Assembly: GCA_003116975.1 (NCBI GenBank)
Contig: BGKB01000512.1
Location: 1-64,000, forward strand
Direction: 5' to 3'
Source of the DNA: Aurantiochytrium sp. KH105
Lineage: Eukaryota; Sar; Bigyra; Thraustochytrida; Thraustochytriidae
DNA length: 64,000 bases
This document shows positions 19,868 to 29,190 of the stretch, piece by piece (the first letter of the stretch is position 1; every line of letters starts with the position of its first letter). Made by a program: the position numbers and the translations under genes. The notes beneath the pieces were generated by a model. It ran no database searches and had not been told where the DNA came from. It saw only the letters and a program-made list of their open reading frames with translations.

Positions 19868-21238
19868 TCAAGACGAAGCTTGCGCAGGAGACGAGGATGC
19901 AACTTCTGTGGTCGCGGAAGCGGTGGCGGTGGAGTCAGCGGCGATGGCGGAATCAGCAACGACGGCGGAATCAGCAGCGATGGCGGAATCAGCAGCGACG
20001 GCGGAATCAGCGGCGGCGTCATCGACACGCACGACGACGACGACCTCGTCAGCATCCCCGGAAGGTGCGGGGCGAGTTGTCTGGGCCTCGATGTCCTCGT
20101 CTTCATCGGTGGTGCCTTCTTGCTCGCTGCCCGAATCCTCGCTGCCCGATTCTTCGCTTTCGTGTCTTCGAAGACCATCACTCTCGGCGTCCGTGTCAGT
20201 GTCAGTGTCCACGGCAACGGGCTTTTCGTCCTGTGCCTCGGCCTCTTCCCGAAAAGGCGCACGGCATGAGGGGCAGGTGGTGTGGTTGGAGAGAAACCAG
20301 GGGTCGATGCACTCCCGGTGAAAGGTATGCTTGCATGGCAATGTGCGCACGGGGTCACCGACCTCAAAGTCGACGATACAGATAGCACACTCGGACGCGG
20401 GCGCAGCACTGTCAAACTCAGAGGAGGGCATCGACTCGTCGACGTCCGCCTGCGTGACAATGACGGTGGGCTCGGGTTCCGGTCTCTCTGTACGGAAATT
20501 GAGAATGTACTTGAGAGGCACGAGGACGAGCCAAATGGGGAAAAAGAGCCCAGCGCTGAGAGGCTGCAGAATGGAAACGACCGCGTAATACCACCCAAAG
20601 CAGAGGAGAAAGACGAGACACTCTACAAGGAAGAGGAGGGTGACTTGGAGCGGCGCGTGACTCACGGCGACCAGAACGAAGGCCAAGACACAGCTCGCGC
20701 CAATGCATCCGGACAGGTAGCTGTTAACGAGAATGGCGCTGAGCAGGCATTCCGAGGGCGCGTACGCGAGGCGGCGCACGGCGACCAGCGTGAGGGAGCG
20801 CAGGAGGTCGAGCGACATGGCAAAGACCATGACGATGCAGAGCACAAGGCTGGCGACGCCGCCGGTCCCAAAGATGCTCAGCACGGTCGCCGTCGAGACG
20901 ATGGCGGCGACGAAGACGACGAGCTGCGCCACGAGCTGACCCTCGGGCGCGAAACAGAGCGTGAACATGTTGCGCTTGCGCCTCTGGCCCTCGTCCGCGC
21001 GCTCGTAAAAGTGCACCTCGAGCGCGGGGTCCACCGCGCCGGGATCCGCCGCGGCGGCGTTTTCCTCGCCTCCGTTCTGCTCGCCGTTCGCCAGCATGTT
21101 GCTCGACTGCAAGCGCGCCTGCGGGTTCCACGACCACGACATGGTCCCTACCTCCGACCCAAACACGAGGTCCTCCGGCCGCAGCACCACGTTCGCCGGC
21201 GCGCCGCTCGCGCCGCTGTTGCTCCTGCCCGCGGGCAT
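19868..21238 (-). CDS. Multi-pass RING-H2 membrane E3 ubiquitin ligase
   Basis: 456 aa when started at ATG 21238 (MPAGRSNSG); the frame stays open upstream to 21913, but that part is Arg/Pro/Ala low-complexity typical of the GC-rich 5' flank. A shorter start at 21142 (MSWSWNPQ) is also possible. Four or more hydrophobic segments lie between residues about 95 and 260 (LVAQLVVFVAAIVSTATVL, GVASLVLCIVMVFAMSL, YLSGCIGASCVLAFVLVAV, and VTLLFLVECLVFLLCFGWYYAVV with a following LFFPIWLVLVPL). A cytosolic RING-H2 follows: CAICIVDFEVGDPVRTLPC, HTFHRECIDPW and CPSC, a complete C3H2C3 set. The tail is acidic and ends in AADSA(V/I)-type repeats. This resembles membrane E3 ligases of the endomembrane system; substrates cannot be told. 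Confidence 0.86.
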   Translation of the reverse strand: MPAGRSNSGASGAPANVVLRPEDLVFGSEVGTMSWSWNPQARLQSSNMLANGEQNGGEENAAAADPGAVDPALEVHFYERADEGQRRKRNMFTLCFAPEGQLVAQLVVFVAAIVSTATVLSIFGTGGVASLVLCIVMVFAMSLDLLRSLTLVAVRRLAYAPSECLLSAILVNSYLSGCIGASCVLAFVLVAVSHAPLQVTLLFLVECLVFLLCFGWYYAVVSILQPLSAGLFFPIWLVLVPLKYILNFRTERPEPEPTVIVTQADVDESMPSSEFDSAAPASECAICIVDFEVGDPVRTLPCKHTFHRECIDPWFLSNHTTCPSCRAPFREEAEAQDEKPVAVDTDTDTDAESDGLRRHESEESGSEDSGSEQEGTTDEDEDIEAQTTRPAPSGDADEVVVVVRVDDAAADSAVAADSAIAADSAVVADSAIAADSTATASATTEVASSSPAQASS

Positions 21239-22340
21239 CCTGGCTCTGCTGGCCGCCGCTGTCGCGCGCGCCTCGCTCCCGCTGTCTCTGTGCTCGCTCG
21301 CGGTCCCTGCCGGCGGCCCGTGCGCATGCTCGCGCAGTCCTTGCTGCCGCCGCCGGAGCGCGTCGCGTTGCGGGTTTGCCGCGCCGCTGCTGCGCCTCCT
21401 CCTCCCGCGAGGCCGCCGCGTTCCGATTCCCGCGCCCGGATTGGGCTCGGGAGGAGAAGCAGGGAGGAGGAGAAAGAAGGGCATCGGCGGGAACAGGCGA
21501 ACACGCTGCCAGCTCGAACAAACGGTCCGCAGGAAGCGGCTCGATCGCGCGGCCCGCGTCCGCGTGACGGCGCGCGCGGGGACGGAGGGGCGGGCGGGCG
21601 GGCGGGCGGGCGAGGACGGGAGCGAGGGCCGCGCGGAGGTCCGGGGGGCGGCGGCAGCCAGCCAGCCAGCGAGCGGGCGAGCGGGCGAGCGAGCGAGCTG
21701 CAGCGCGAGACGCGGGCGAGGAGTGGAAGCGAGGGTGGGGCCCCTGGCGCGTAGGGTGGCGCCCCACAGCGGGCGCGGGAGTAGGGTGGCGCGGCGGACT
21801 GCGGGAGCGTCTGCGGCTGCAGCCTGCATCGCACGGGTGGGAGAACGGTACGGAACGCGAGGATCCGTAGGGTGGCGCAGTTGCGATCCTCCAAACCGAC
21901 GCGCGCGGGCCACGCTCGGTCCAAGGAAGGGACGAAGGAAGAGGCGCGCAGCAGCCCAGATCGATCAGCAGCAGCAGGACGCGCGAGGCGCTCTCGCCCT
22001 GCCGACCGCGACAGACGGAGCAGCTGCAGCGCTGCGCTGCGTTGCGTTGCGATGCGATGCGTGCGAGCCTCGGCTCCGCACGCAGCGAGCGAGCCTGCTG
22101 CAGGCGGGGAGAGCAGCAGCAGACCGTCGAGTTTGTCGATCGTCAGCGTACGTACTTCTCTCGCCTTGAGAGAGAGAGCGGCGGCGCGATCTTGACCTAG
22201 CTTTCTAGGAGGATCGAGCGAGCGCAGACCTCGTTCTGCGACGGAGCCAAGGTATCAATCATGACACAAGCGCACGCGCCGACGGCGGCGAGGGTCTCTC
22301 TCGATTGAGGCCGCCGGCCTGCGCAGACGCTCGCAAGCGC

Positions 22341-22390
22341 TCGTCTCGTCTCGTCTCGTCTCGTCTCGTCTCGTCTCGTCTCGTCTCGTC
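22341..22390 (+). repeat. (TCGTC)10 pentanucleotide array
   Basis: Ten perfect 5-bp units in the divergent intergenic region, about 575 bp upstream of the gene at 22965. Confidence 0.95.
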
Positions 22391-22878
22391 TGGCGGAGCG
22401 CAAGATAGAAAGATCCAGGTCGGCCGGCCGGCCGTCGAAGCGCGTGGCGGCCGTGCTGCGATGGTCCCGTCGGAAAAAGTGACGGGAGCGAAGCTGGGAC
22501 GAGGAGAAGCCAGCCGCCACGCTCCGTGCCGCCACCGCTGACAGGGGCCCGCCCGGAAGGCGAACGACCGTAGCGAGCAGGGCGAGCAGGAGCAGAGCAG
22601 CTGCAGCTGCTCTGCACTGCTGCCGGGAGCAGCACAGAAGCCGCGTGGAGCGGAAGCGGAGACACGCGCTGCGCCTGGCAGCGGCTTGGTCGCTGGAGCT
22701 GGCAAGGAACACTTGGGCTGGTCTCACAGGGAGGGAGGGGGTTATATTGTCGCCGAGCTGGGAGTGGCAGTGGCAGTGGCGGGCTGATCTCGCGGGTGTG
22801 AAGACACGAAGAGACGAGTAATCTTGCAGAGCTGTGAGCTACAACTGCCGACGATCGGAGGAACGGATCTCGAGGTGC

Positions 22879-22913
22879 CAAGCAAACAAGCAAGCAAGCA
22901 AGCAAGCAAGCAA
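22879..22913 (+). repeat. (AAGC)n tetranucleotide array
   Basis: About eight AAGC units, one interrupted by AAAC, about 50 bp upstream of the ATG at 22965. The same GCAAGCAAGC word recurs at 11420, 45320 and 50070. Confidence 0.9.
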
Positions 22914-22964
22914 ATACTCAATAGATCGAAATAGCTGCAAAACAGCAGGTGAGGCGCAGTCGAG

Positions 22965-23342
22965 ATGCAAAACATTGAAGAATACCAGAGGGGCATCCAC
23001 AACTCGGCGGATGTTGCACACAAAGCGTACGAATGTCTGGGTCGGTTTGGTTATCGGTTTAGTTACAGGCTCCTGGACACCTTCCAGGGAGCGCTCATGT
23101 TCATTCTGGCGCTTCAAGCGAACAACATGATCCTCAACAGTCTAGAGGGCGAAGACTTTCAGTTCGCTCAGCTTTGCATCATCCTGCTCCTTGCGCTCGT
23201 CTCCATCATATCGAGCTATATCAAGGAACAGTTCGTAGCAGAGTACAGTCGGATAACAGGTATTGACACGAGTGATGAAGGTCCTGGCTCTTCCGTACGA
23301 ACGAAGGCAAAGACCACGTTCGCTCACACTTTCCATACATAA
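22965..23342 (+). CDS. Small two-TM membrane protein of unknown function
   Basis: 125 aa from ATG 22965. It begins MQNIEEYQRGIHNSADVAHKA, then has two hydrophobic segments (LLDTFQGALMFILALQA, about 37-53, and FAQLCIILLLALVSIISSYI, about 67-86) and a polar tail. Composition and codon choice look like real coding sequence, unlike the flanking low-complexity frames. I recognise no family. A splice-like CAG|GTGAG lies just upstream at 22946, so an untracked 5' exon is possible. An ambiguous base (n) at 23369 sits 27 bp after the stop. Confidence 0.6.
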   Translation: MQNIEEYQRGIHNSADVAHKAYECLGRFGYRFSYRLLDTFQGALMFILALQANNMILNSLEGEDFQFAQLCIILLLALVSIISSYIKEQFVAEYSRITGIDTSDEGPGSSVRTKAKTTFAHTFHT

Positions 23343-23657
23343 TTGAGGAAACCAACCCTCGAGCTGTTNGCAAGCGAGCTTCAGCGGTCTTGAGGAAACT
23401 TTGAGAAATACGGCGATTACACGTCCGGGGCGCTTGGCTCCCAAGCAAGTTCGCAATCTTTAGATTCTCTGCGGCCCTGGCACGGCGTTTTGGTCGTTTC
23501 AGCGGCCAGCAGAGTACGAATTGGATGTAGAATGGTGCTGCTGCTGCCGCCCGCGACCGACGCGAGAACGCTCGCTCGAGGGCCCAATAAAGAGCAAAAC
23601 AGGAGAGCGTAGAGCGCAGTGCTGAGAAAGAACCCACCGCCCGGCGGCGGCGCCGGG
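23343..23657. other. Intergenic, contains one ambiguous base
   Basis: 315 bp. Position 23369 is 'n', the only unresolved base noticed in the window. No gene is supported; it should carry the promoter of the gene at 23658. Confidence 0.6.
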
Positions 23658-24020
23658 ATGGAGCGCGCGCGCGAGTCGGCAACGCCTCCGCCCTCGTCTC
23701 AGCCCGTGCCCGGGCACCAAGCTTCCCCAGCATATGCGGCGCAGACGGCGGCAGTAGACCAAACAAGGAATGGCAGCGACACCGGCGCCAGGCTCGGCGC
23801 GAACTTGAATACTAACGCGAGCACGCTCGCGCGCGGCCTCAGTACGAGCAGCGTCGGAAGTAGCAGCGACGGCAGCGCAGACGACGCAGAACCTCGCATG
23901 AAGTCCTCAAACGCGACAAGCACACCCTCGCCCTCCAATGCTGCGCATAGAAAATTCCCCTCCCTTGTCGAGCTTGAGCTGCCTGTGCCAGGATCACTTG
24001 ACAACGCCAAAACAGGCACG

Positions 24021-24067
<47 letters not shown>

Positions 24068-25769
24068 TAGCAGAAACGTCAAAAATGGCACATCCAGCGC
24101 CAAGGGAGAGCGGGCGCAGCAACCCGCCTCTCAAACGAGGCAACGACAACATTTCGTGGGCCAGAACCATGAACGAGGTATTGCAAGAGACGTCTCGACA
24201 TCGTCGTTGCCGCTGCCACCGCCGCATCCGTCGGGTCCGTCGGGTGCGTCGGGTCTACGCTCTGCGGCCTCGGGACATGCCCGCGGCCCCATTCATCGGT
24301 CACGCACCGCAAGCGACCCAGAAAATCACACCCCTGCAGACCTCTCGCCAAGTGCAGCAATGCCGGAAACACAGAGCCAAGACGAAACGGGGCAAGACGC
24401 AGCCGCCGAAGCCGAGCAAGCAAGGATACGGAAAGAACGCAAGCGCGAGAAGAAGGAAAAGAAGGAACGCAAGCGAAAACTTAAAAAAGAACGCAAAAAG
24501 GCGCGCGAACTCTCGCTCTCGTACAACAGCATCACCTCGGGGCGAACGGATAATACCAGCTTGTCCCCGCGCTCGTTCATGACGGGATCTGTGCTTGATC
24601 GCTCCTTCGTTGCGATTCCTCCTTCCTTCGCGAGTTCTGGACCCGACGCGGGCGGCGACCTCCCACTGCCGCCTGTTCCCAAACTCTCTTCGTTATCTTC
24701 TGCCTCCTTCGCCTCGGGCGTTGATCACGATACGCTGAATGCAGAGCAGCTTTCTGCCGCCTTGCAAGAGCTGCAAGTGCTTCGCTACGACGAGCACAGT
24801 TTTTTCGAGGATCAAATGGACTGCGTGCTTTCCGAGTACGAGCGTCTCGCTGTAAAAAATGCCAAGCTGGAAAGCGCGCTCGCCAAACGCAACGCGCGCG
24901 GTGGGGCTTCTGGGGACCGAAGCTCTCCGGCCTTGAATCCACTCGATTTGCAGACACAAGCATCCTTTCGCGCATGGTGCGAGCTTGCGGTGATCCCCCT
25001 CGGCAGCGTCGTGCTCGCAGGTCGATCCTCGCGTATCGACGCGAGTGAAGGTATTGACTCTCCACGCCAACACTCGACGCCACATGCCGCCGCTCGACGC
25101 GGGGCAAGTTCGGCTGCGACACCATCTTCTTCGTCATCGTCGCCCTCCTCGACGATTTCTTCTCCCGGCGTGACACCCGTCTGGCTCGTTTGTACGGGTC
25201 ACCTACTTCTCGCGTACGAGAGTGACCTTGAGCATTCCCTTGTACATTGCGCCCTTTTGGAGGATCTTGCGCAAGTGGTTGTGGAAGCGCACGAGGTCGA
25301 AACGCGCAATGGCCGGAACCTCGAGCACGAGCTTACACTCGAAGTACCTGCGAGCGAAACAAAGTGGATCATTGGCAGTCTTGACAAGTCGCAGCTGCAG
25401 ACCTTGGCGTCCCAGATACGTGCTCACGCTGTCTCGTTGCAGGCCCTTTCGGGTCCCGGGACCTTGGCCGCCACGCGGCGAGCCATGTTGCGTCGCGCAG
25501 AAACGAGACGCAGTCAGACGGATTTCAGGCGCTCTCTCCAACGCGCCGTCGAGGCGGGGCGTGCTGTGATGCTCGCAGCTCGCACTGCAGGCGACAATGC
25601 CCAGATTCACCTCTTAAGCGAGCACTGTCTTCGTCTCGAGCAGTTGCAGCGCAGCTTTGCCGAGCTCACCCACTTAGAGAATGCCTCTGCAGAAACGTCG
25701 ATATTTGACCTCGCCAAAGCTTCGCTGCCGCCCGCGCCGCCCTCGCCTTCTGCTTCGCCTCCAACATGA
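23658..25769 (+). CDS. Ser-rich coiled-coil protein with a C-terminal PH-like region, unknown function
   Basis: 703 aa from ATG 23658 (MERARESATPP); the frame continues upstream without an ATG. The first third is Ser/Asn/Pro low-complexity with a long Ser tract encoded by AGC repeats at about 24022-24062. A highly charged Lys/Arg/Glu helix follows (KERKREKKEKKERKRK), then a Leu-rich coiled coil around residues 360-415 (LNAEQLSAALQELQVLRYDE, YERLAVKNAKLESALAKR). The later part, WLVCTGHLLLAYESDLEHSL through LTLEVPASETKWIIGSLDKSQL, has the strand-rich pattern of a PH-like domain, followed by Arg-rich helices. Cytosolic adaptor is a guess. No family recognised. Confidence 0.75.
24022..24062 (+). 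repeat. AGC triplet tract encoding poly-Ser
   Basis: Near-perfect AGC run, with single changes, inside the gene at 23658-25769. It encodes about 14 Ser and is followed by AAC/AGT codons. Confidence 0.85.
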
Positions 25770-26378
25770 CGATATTTGGGCGCCTTTGCCAGTTCCGGTG
25801 ATGATATCTGCGACCTCTCTCCATCTCTTATATCTTATGAAACCTTTCTTCTTGCGCGTGCCGCCATGAACGGTGGGTGTGAAGCACAACTCTGTTCCAA
25901 GGCGTCTTTGTTACTTGGGCCTACTTCCTACCACCACTTTGTTCACGATTCACTGTCCCGTTCCTCTCCTTTGCCTTGATCTCCAACTCCGTAACTCAGA
26001 CTTGATCATCATTCATGCCGAGCCTGCTTGGCGCAGAACGATATTCGTAAAACTCCACCTGGCGCACGCACGGCCAAGGTCATCGTAAAGTCAATCGTCA
26101 TGGCGGCCTCGTCGCCGTCCTGATCAAGCTTGTCGTGCGCCAAAGAAGCGCCGGGAAGGCTGTCGGCGAATCCTGGGTGGCCGGGGAAATCGGGGAAACC
26201 CGCTGCCGCGGCCATCGAAAGAAAAGCTGTGCGGGAAGATATGTTCCACTTGCAGGGGCGTCCTCGCAAGTGGGGAATAGCCAGAGACTCACTTGTGGCT
26301 GCGCGCGAACCTCTGAAAGGGGACGAAGCAAAGAAAGACAATCTCGAAAACCTTCGCTGCCAGCCGCCGCCCACGCAA

Positions 26379-26417
<39 letters not shown>

Positions 26418-26481
26418 CGTACGCGCGCCGTCCCGAGCAGCCGCCGCCGCTTCACCTCCCCCTCGTCCTTCTCTCTTCACG
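25770..26481. other. Intergenic, 5' flank of GCSH
   Basis: 712 bp. The right end holds an (ACGC)n array at 26390-26419, directly upstream of the GCSH start region. No coding frame is supported. Confidence 0.55.
26390..26419 (+). repeat. (ACGC)7 tetranucleotide array
   Basis: Uninterrupted ACGC units about 60 bp upstream of the GCSH ATG. Confidence 0.9.
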
Positions 26482-27350
26482 ATGATGCAGCTCGCCCGCC
26501 AGAGCGCCCGCGTCGCGCGGCCCTTCGCGATGCGCGGCCCCGCCTCGCGCTCGCTCGCCGCCGCCCCGCGCGCCATGTCCACGTACAAGTACTTGGAGTC
26601 GCACGAGTACGTGCGCGTGGAGGACGGCCAGGCCGTCATCGGCATCTCAGACTTTGCCCAGACTCAGCTCGGCGACGTCGTCTACGTCGACCTTCCCTCG
26701 GTACGTGAAGTTGACCTCGACGAACCTGAGCGCCATGAACGGACGTGACGTCGGCGCCTTCATTGTCTCAATTTCTCAATTTCTTCGTGAAATGTGACAC
26801 AGAGCTTTGTTGAACGAAGAGGCTAGCTCCTTGAGGACAATGTCCCAGAGCTCCGAGAGCGAAGCGCTTTCTGAAAACGATGTCACAAGAAAGCAAGCTC
26901 TGAGGAGGAAGAGCGTTGAAAATGGGAAAGCTCGCAGCGAACCTGCGGGAGAGCGTGTTTGCAGGAGGAAATTGACTGACTGACTGACTTGACTGACGTA
27001 CCTGTGCAAATAAACTATGGCGGCTTGATTCGTGGATGAATTTTCAATACTGCCCATTTCAACCCACAATCTATGTGCGTCGTTGATGTCTCGTGCGTGC
27101 ACAGGTCGGCGACACCTTTGACAAGGGTGACTCCTTTGGCTCTGTCGAGTCCGTCAAGGCCGCTTCGGACGTGTACGCCCCCGTCTCCGGCAAGGTGCTC
27201 GAGGTTAACGAGCTCCTCAGCGACAAGCCTGAGCTCGTGAACACGGACGCCATGACCGACGCTTGGTTTATCAAGATGGACATGTCTGATTCCTCGGAGC
27301 TCGACAGCCTCCTCGACGAGGAGGCCTACAAGAAGTTCACTGACGAGTAA
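26482..27350 (+). CDS. GCSH: Glycine cleavage system H protein, mitochondrial (two exons)
   Basis: Exons 26482..26700 and 27105..27350 give 154 aa. Exon 1 begins with an Arg/Ala-rich mitochondrial targeting region, then [29 protein letters not shown] and [11 protein letters not shown]. The donor is GTACGT at 26701 and the acceptor CACAG at 27104. Exon 2 continues [26 protein letters not shown]; the lipoylated lysine is K91 in ESVKAAS. The C-terminus [16 protein letters not shown] is typical. It carries the aminomethyl arm between P, T and L proteins in the mitochondrial matrix. Full length and all core motifs are present. An ATGATG doublet starts the frame; the second ATG would lose one residue only. 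Confidence 0.97.
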
Positions 27351-28235
27351 ATTCTAGTCCCTGAGCGTCTTCCATCCCTGCATCCACCACCTTTTCTTAT
27401 GCCCTCTGGCACTGCTCGGATCTTGTTTCCCTGCCATCGTGCGTGCATCGCAAATAGATTTATCCCATCAACTTATCGACCGTAACCCATCCCCCTCTCT
27501 TCTTTTTCTCTCTTTACCTAAAAAGCTAAAAAAGATGAAAGGAGCAGTGCTCTCTCGCGTCATCAATATTATTTCTTTGGTCATCCACCCGTGAAAGGAT
27601 CTTCGCGTAACGTCACACAAAAGCGATCTTTCCAAATTGTCTTTCTCTTTCGAAAGAAGACGCTTTCTCCTTCGATATGCTGTGCTGTCTAAGCAAGTCG
27701 CTGTACTGCTGTTCGTGGCTGAATTGTTCTAAAAGGCAACGTGGCGATGCTTTCCGATCTAATTTTTGGGAAGCACGAAGTACGATGACTTGCTCTCGTG
27801 ATTCGATAAATATTTGGGGGGCAAAGCCTCAACATAAAGAGTAAGAGCGTCTTTTTGTCTTTGAAGCAAGATATTGTTTGCAACAGCGACGTACGAAACG
27901 TCAAGACAAAATGTCCTTGCCGCCGCCAGATCGATCGACTTCCGATGGGACCGTGGTCAATGTTCCGATTTTCGGTACCCTAATACAAAGAGTGAGGGAC
28001 CTCGCGCGGCCATGGGTAGTCGTAGAGTGCCAACGAATTGCGGCTTGTACGTGTCTGGAGGCGCCTGACGCGGACTGTCGCGGCGGGGGCGAGCCTAGGT
28101 AGTGCCTGTGGCAGCGCAGATCCGCAGCGCGCACTACTCTTCACGCCAGCGCGCGCCTGCTTCGCGCGGCGCTGATTTGGCGGAGGCAAAAAAGCAAAAA
28201 AGGCAAGCTCAACTATCCACGCGCGGGAGGCCACC
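27351..28235. other. Intergenic between GCSH and RPB4
   Basis: 885 bp. A 63-codon plus-strand frame at 27911-28102 (starts MSLPPPDRSTSDG, then TVVNVPIFGTLIQRV) has protein-like composition and could be a small ORF, but no family is recognised. The rest is AT-rich and shows nothing. Confidence 0.5.
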
Positions 28236-28679
28236 ATGGAGGACGCTTCCGAGGTGCGACTGGGCGAGGAGTTCCAGGAGGAGGAGTGCATGTCGAACGC
28301 CTTTGTCGCCATTGTGCTGCAAGAGGCCAAGGCAAACTTTGAAAAGGAAGACAAAGCCGTTCCCGAGGTATTTGAGCAGACGCTCGCGTACGTGAACCGC
28401 TTCAGCCAGATCAAGGACCCCATTGCCAACAAGGGCGTTGTGGATGAACTCGAAAACGAGTTGCGAAACAAAACGTGGGAGAGGACAGACGAAAATGGTA
28501 ACCCACAGACGATCAAGCTCCACCACTTCGAGGTGATTTCGCTCATCAACCTCAAGCCTGAAGAATATGACGAGGCGTGTTCGCTTGTGCCAAGTTTGCA
28601 GAGCAAGCTCACGGAAGAAGAAGTGAACGATGTACTGGAAAAGATCAGTCGCTCTGCAGGGCGTACTTTTGCCTCCTAA
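28236..28679 (+). CDS. RPB4: RNA polymerase II subunit RPB4
   Basis: 147 aa from ATG 28236, in a strong CCACCATGG start context. The family signature is clear: an acidic N-terminus (LGEEFQEEECMSNAFVAIVL), the FEQTLAYVNRFSQIKD helix, HHFEVISLINLKPEEYDEAC, and the closing LVPSLQSKLTEEEVNDVLEKI. RPB4 pairs with RPB7 to form the stalk of RNA polymerase II and acts in initiation and mRNA fate. Length matches metazoan RPB4 (about 140 aa). Its 3' end converges on BBS7, 511 bp away. Confidence 0.95.
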   Translation: MEDASEVRLGEEFQEEECMSNAFVAIVLQEAKANFEKEDKAVPEVFEQTLAYVNRFSQIKDPIANKGVVDELENELRNKTWERTDENGNPQTIKLHHFEVISLINLKPEEYDEACSLVPSLQSKLTEEEVNDVLEKISRSAGRTFAS

Positions 28680-29190
28680 TGCGTAGACGCCCCGAAGTGA
28701 GTCGAAATGGCCAAGATTCACAACTCATTCGGGGAATGGCAGACGTGTCTGTCGTTGGCTTTATTTGGTAAAAGACCAGCAGTCCAGACCGCAAACGCAA
28801 AACAGGTCTCATCACAAGCACGATCGAGGCGAGATGAATTTAGTATAGGACCCGGCAACATCAATTGTAGTTGCGACGGGTCGCTGCAGAGAGAACGAAA
28901 CCCAGAGAAAACAAAAACGCAAGACAAAAAGAATAAAAGCTCATCCTTGTTCCTGCTTTTCAAGTCATTCTTACGCTTCGAACGATGTTCTTGCCATACA
29001 TTGGCTGTCGCTGCTTGCAATGACCTTGAGCGAGTGAGTCAAAGCATATCTCTTGTGTTCACAACTGGACAATAAAACCTTCACTTCGTTGGTGGTTGGT
29101 TACGACGATTATTTTTCTTACGCACATCTAGAATACACTACTCTTCTTCTTCTTCTTTTGCGTTCTTGCGTGTAATGGAACCAATAGCAA
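28680..29190. other. Convergent intergenic region
   Basis: 511 bp between the RPB4 and BBS7 stops. AT-richer, with a TTCTTC run near 29143-29158. Nothing coding. Confidence 0.6.

Larger units (their letters stand above)
21239..22964. other. Long GC-rich divergent region with tandem repeats
   Basis: 1.7 kb between the divergent RING and small membrane-protein genes. The part next to the RING gene is over 70% G+C by eye (GGGCGGGC and GCGAGCGG runs 21590-21700). Open frames on both strands here are Arg/Ala/Pro-rich and mutually overlapping, so they are not called. Two tandem arrays are listed separately. Confidence 0.5.

Noticed and set aside
20282-21754. 490-codon plus-strand frame
   Set aside because: Antisense to the RING-H2 gene, which has a full set of zinc ligands and TM segments.
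26390-26419. CRISPR-like direct repeats (also AAGC and CCAT arrays)
   Set aside because: Units are 4-5 bp without spacers; simple microsatellites in a eukaryotic genome.
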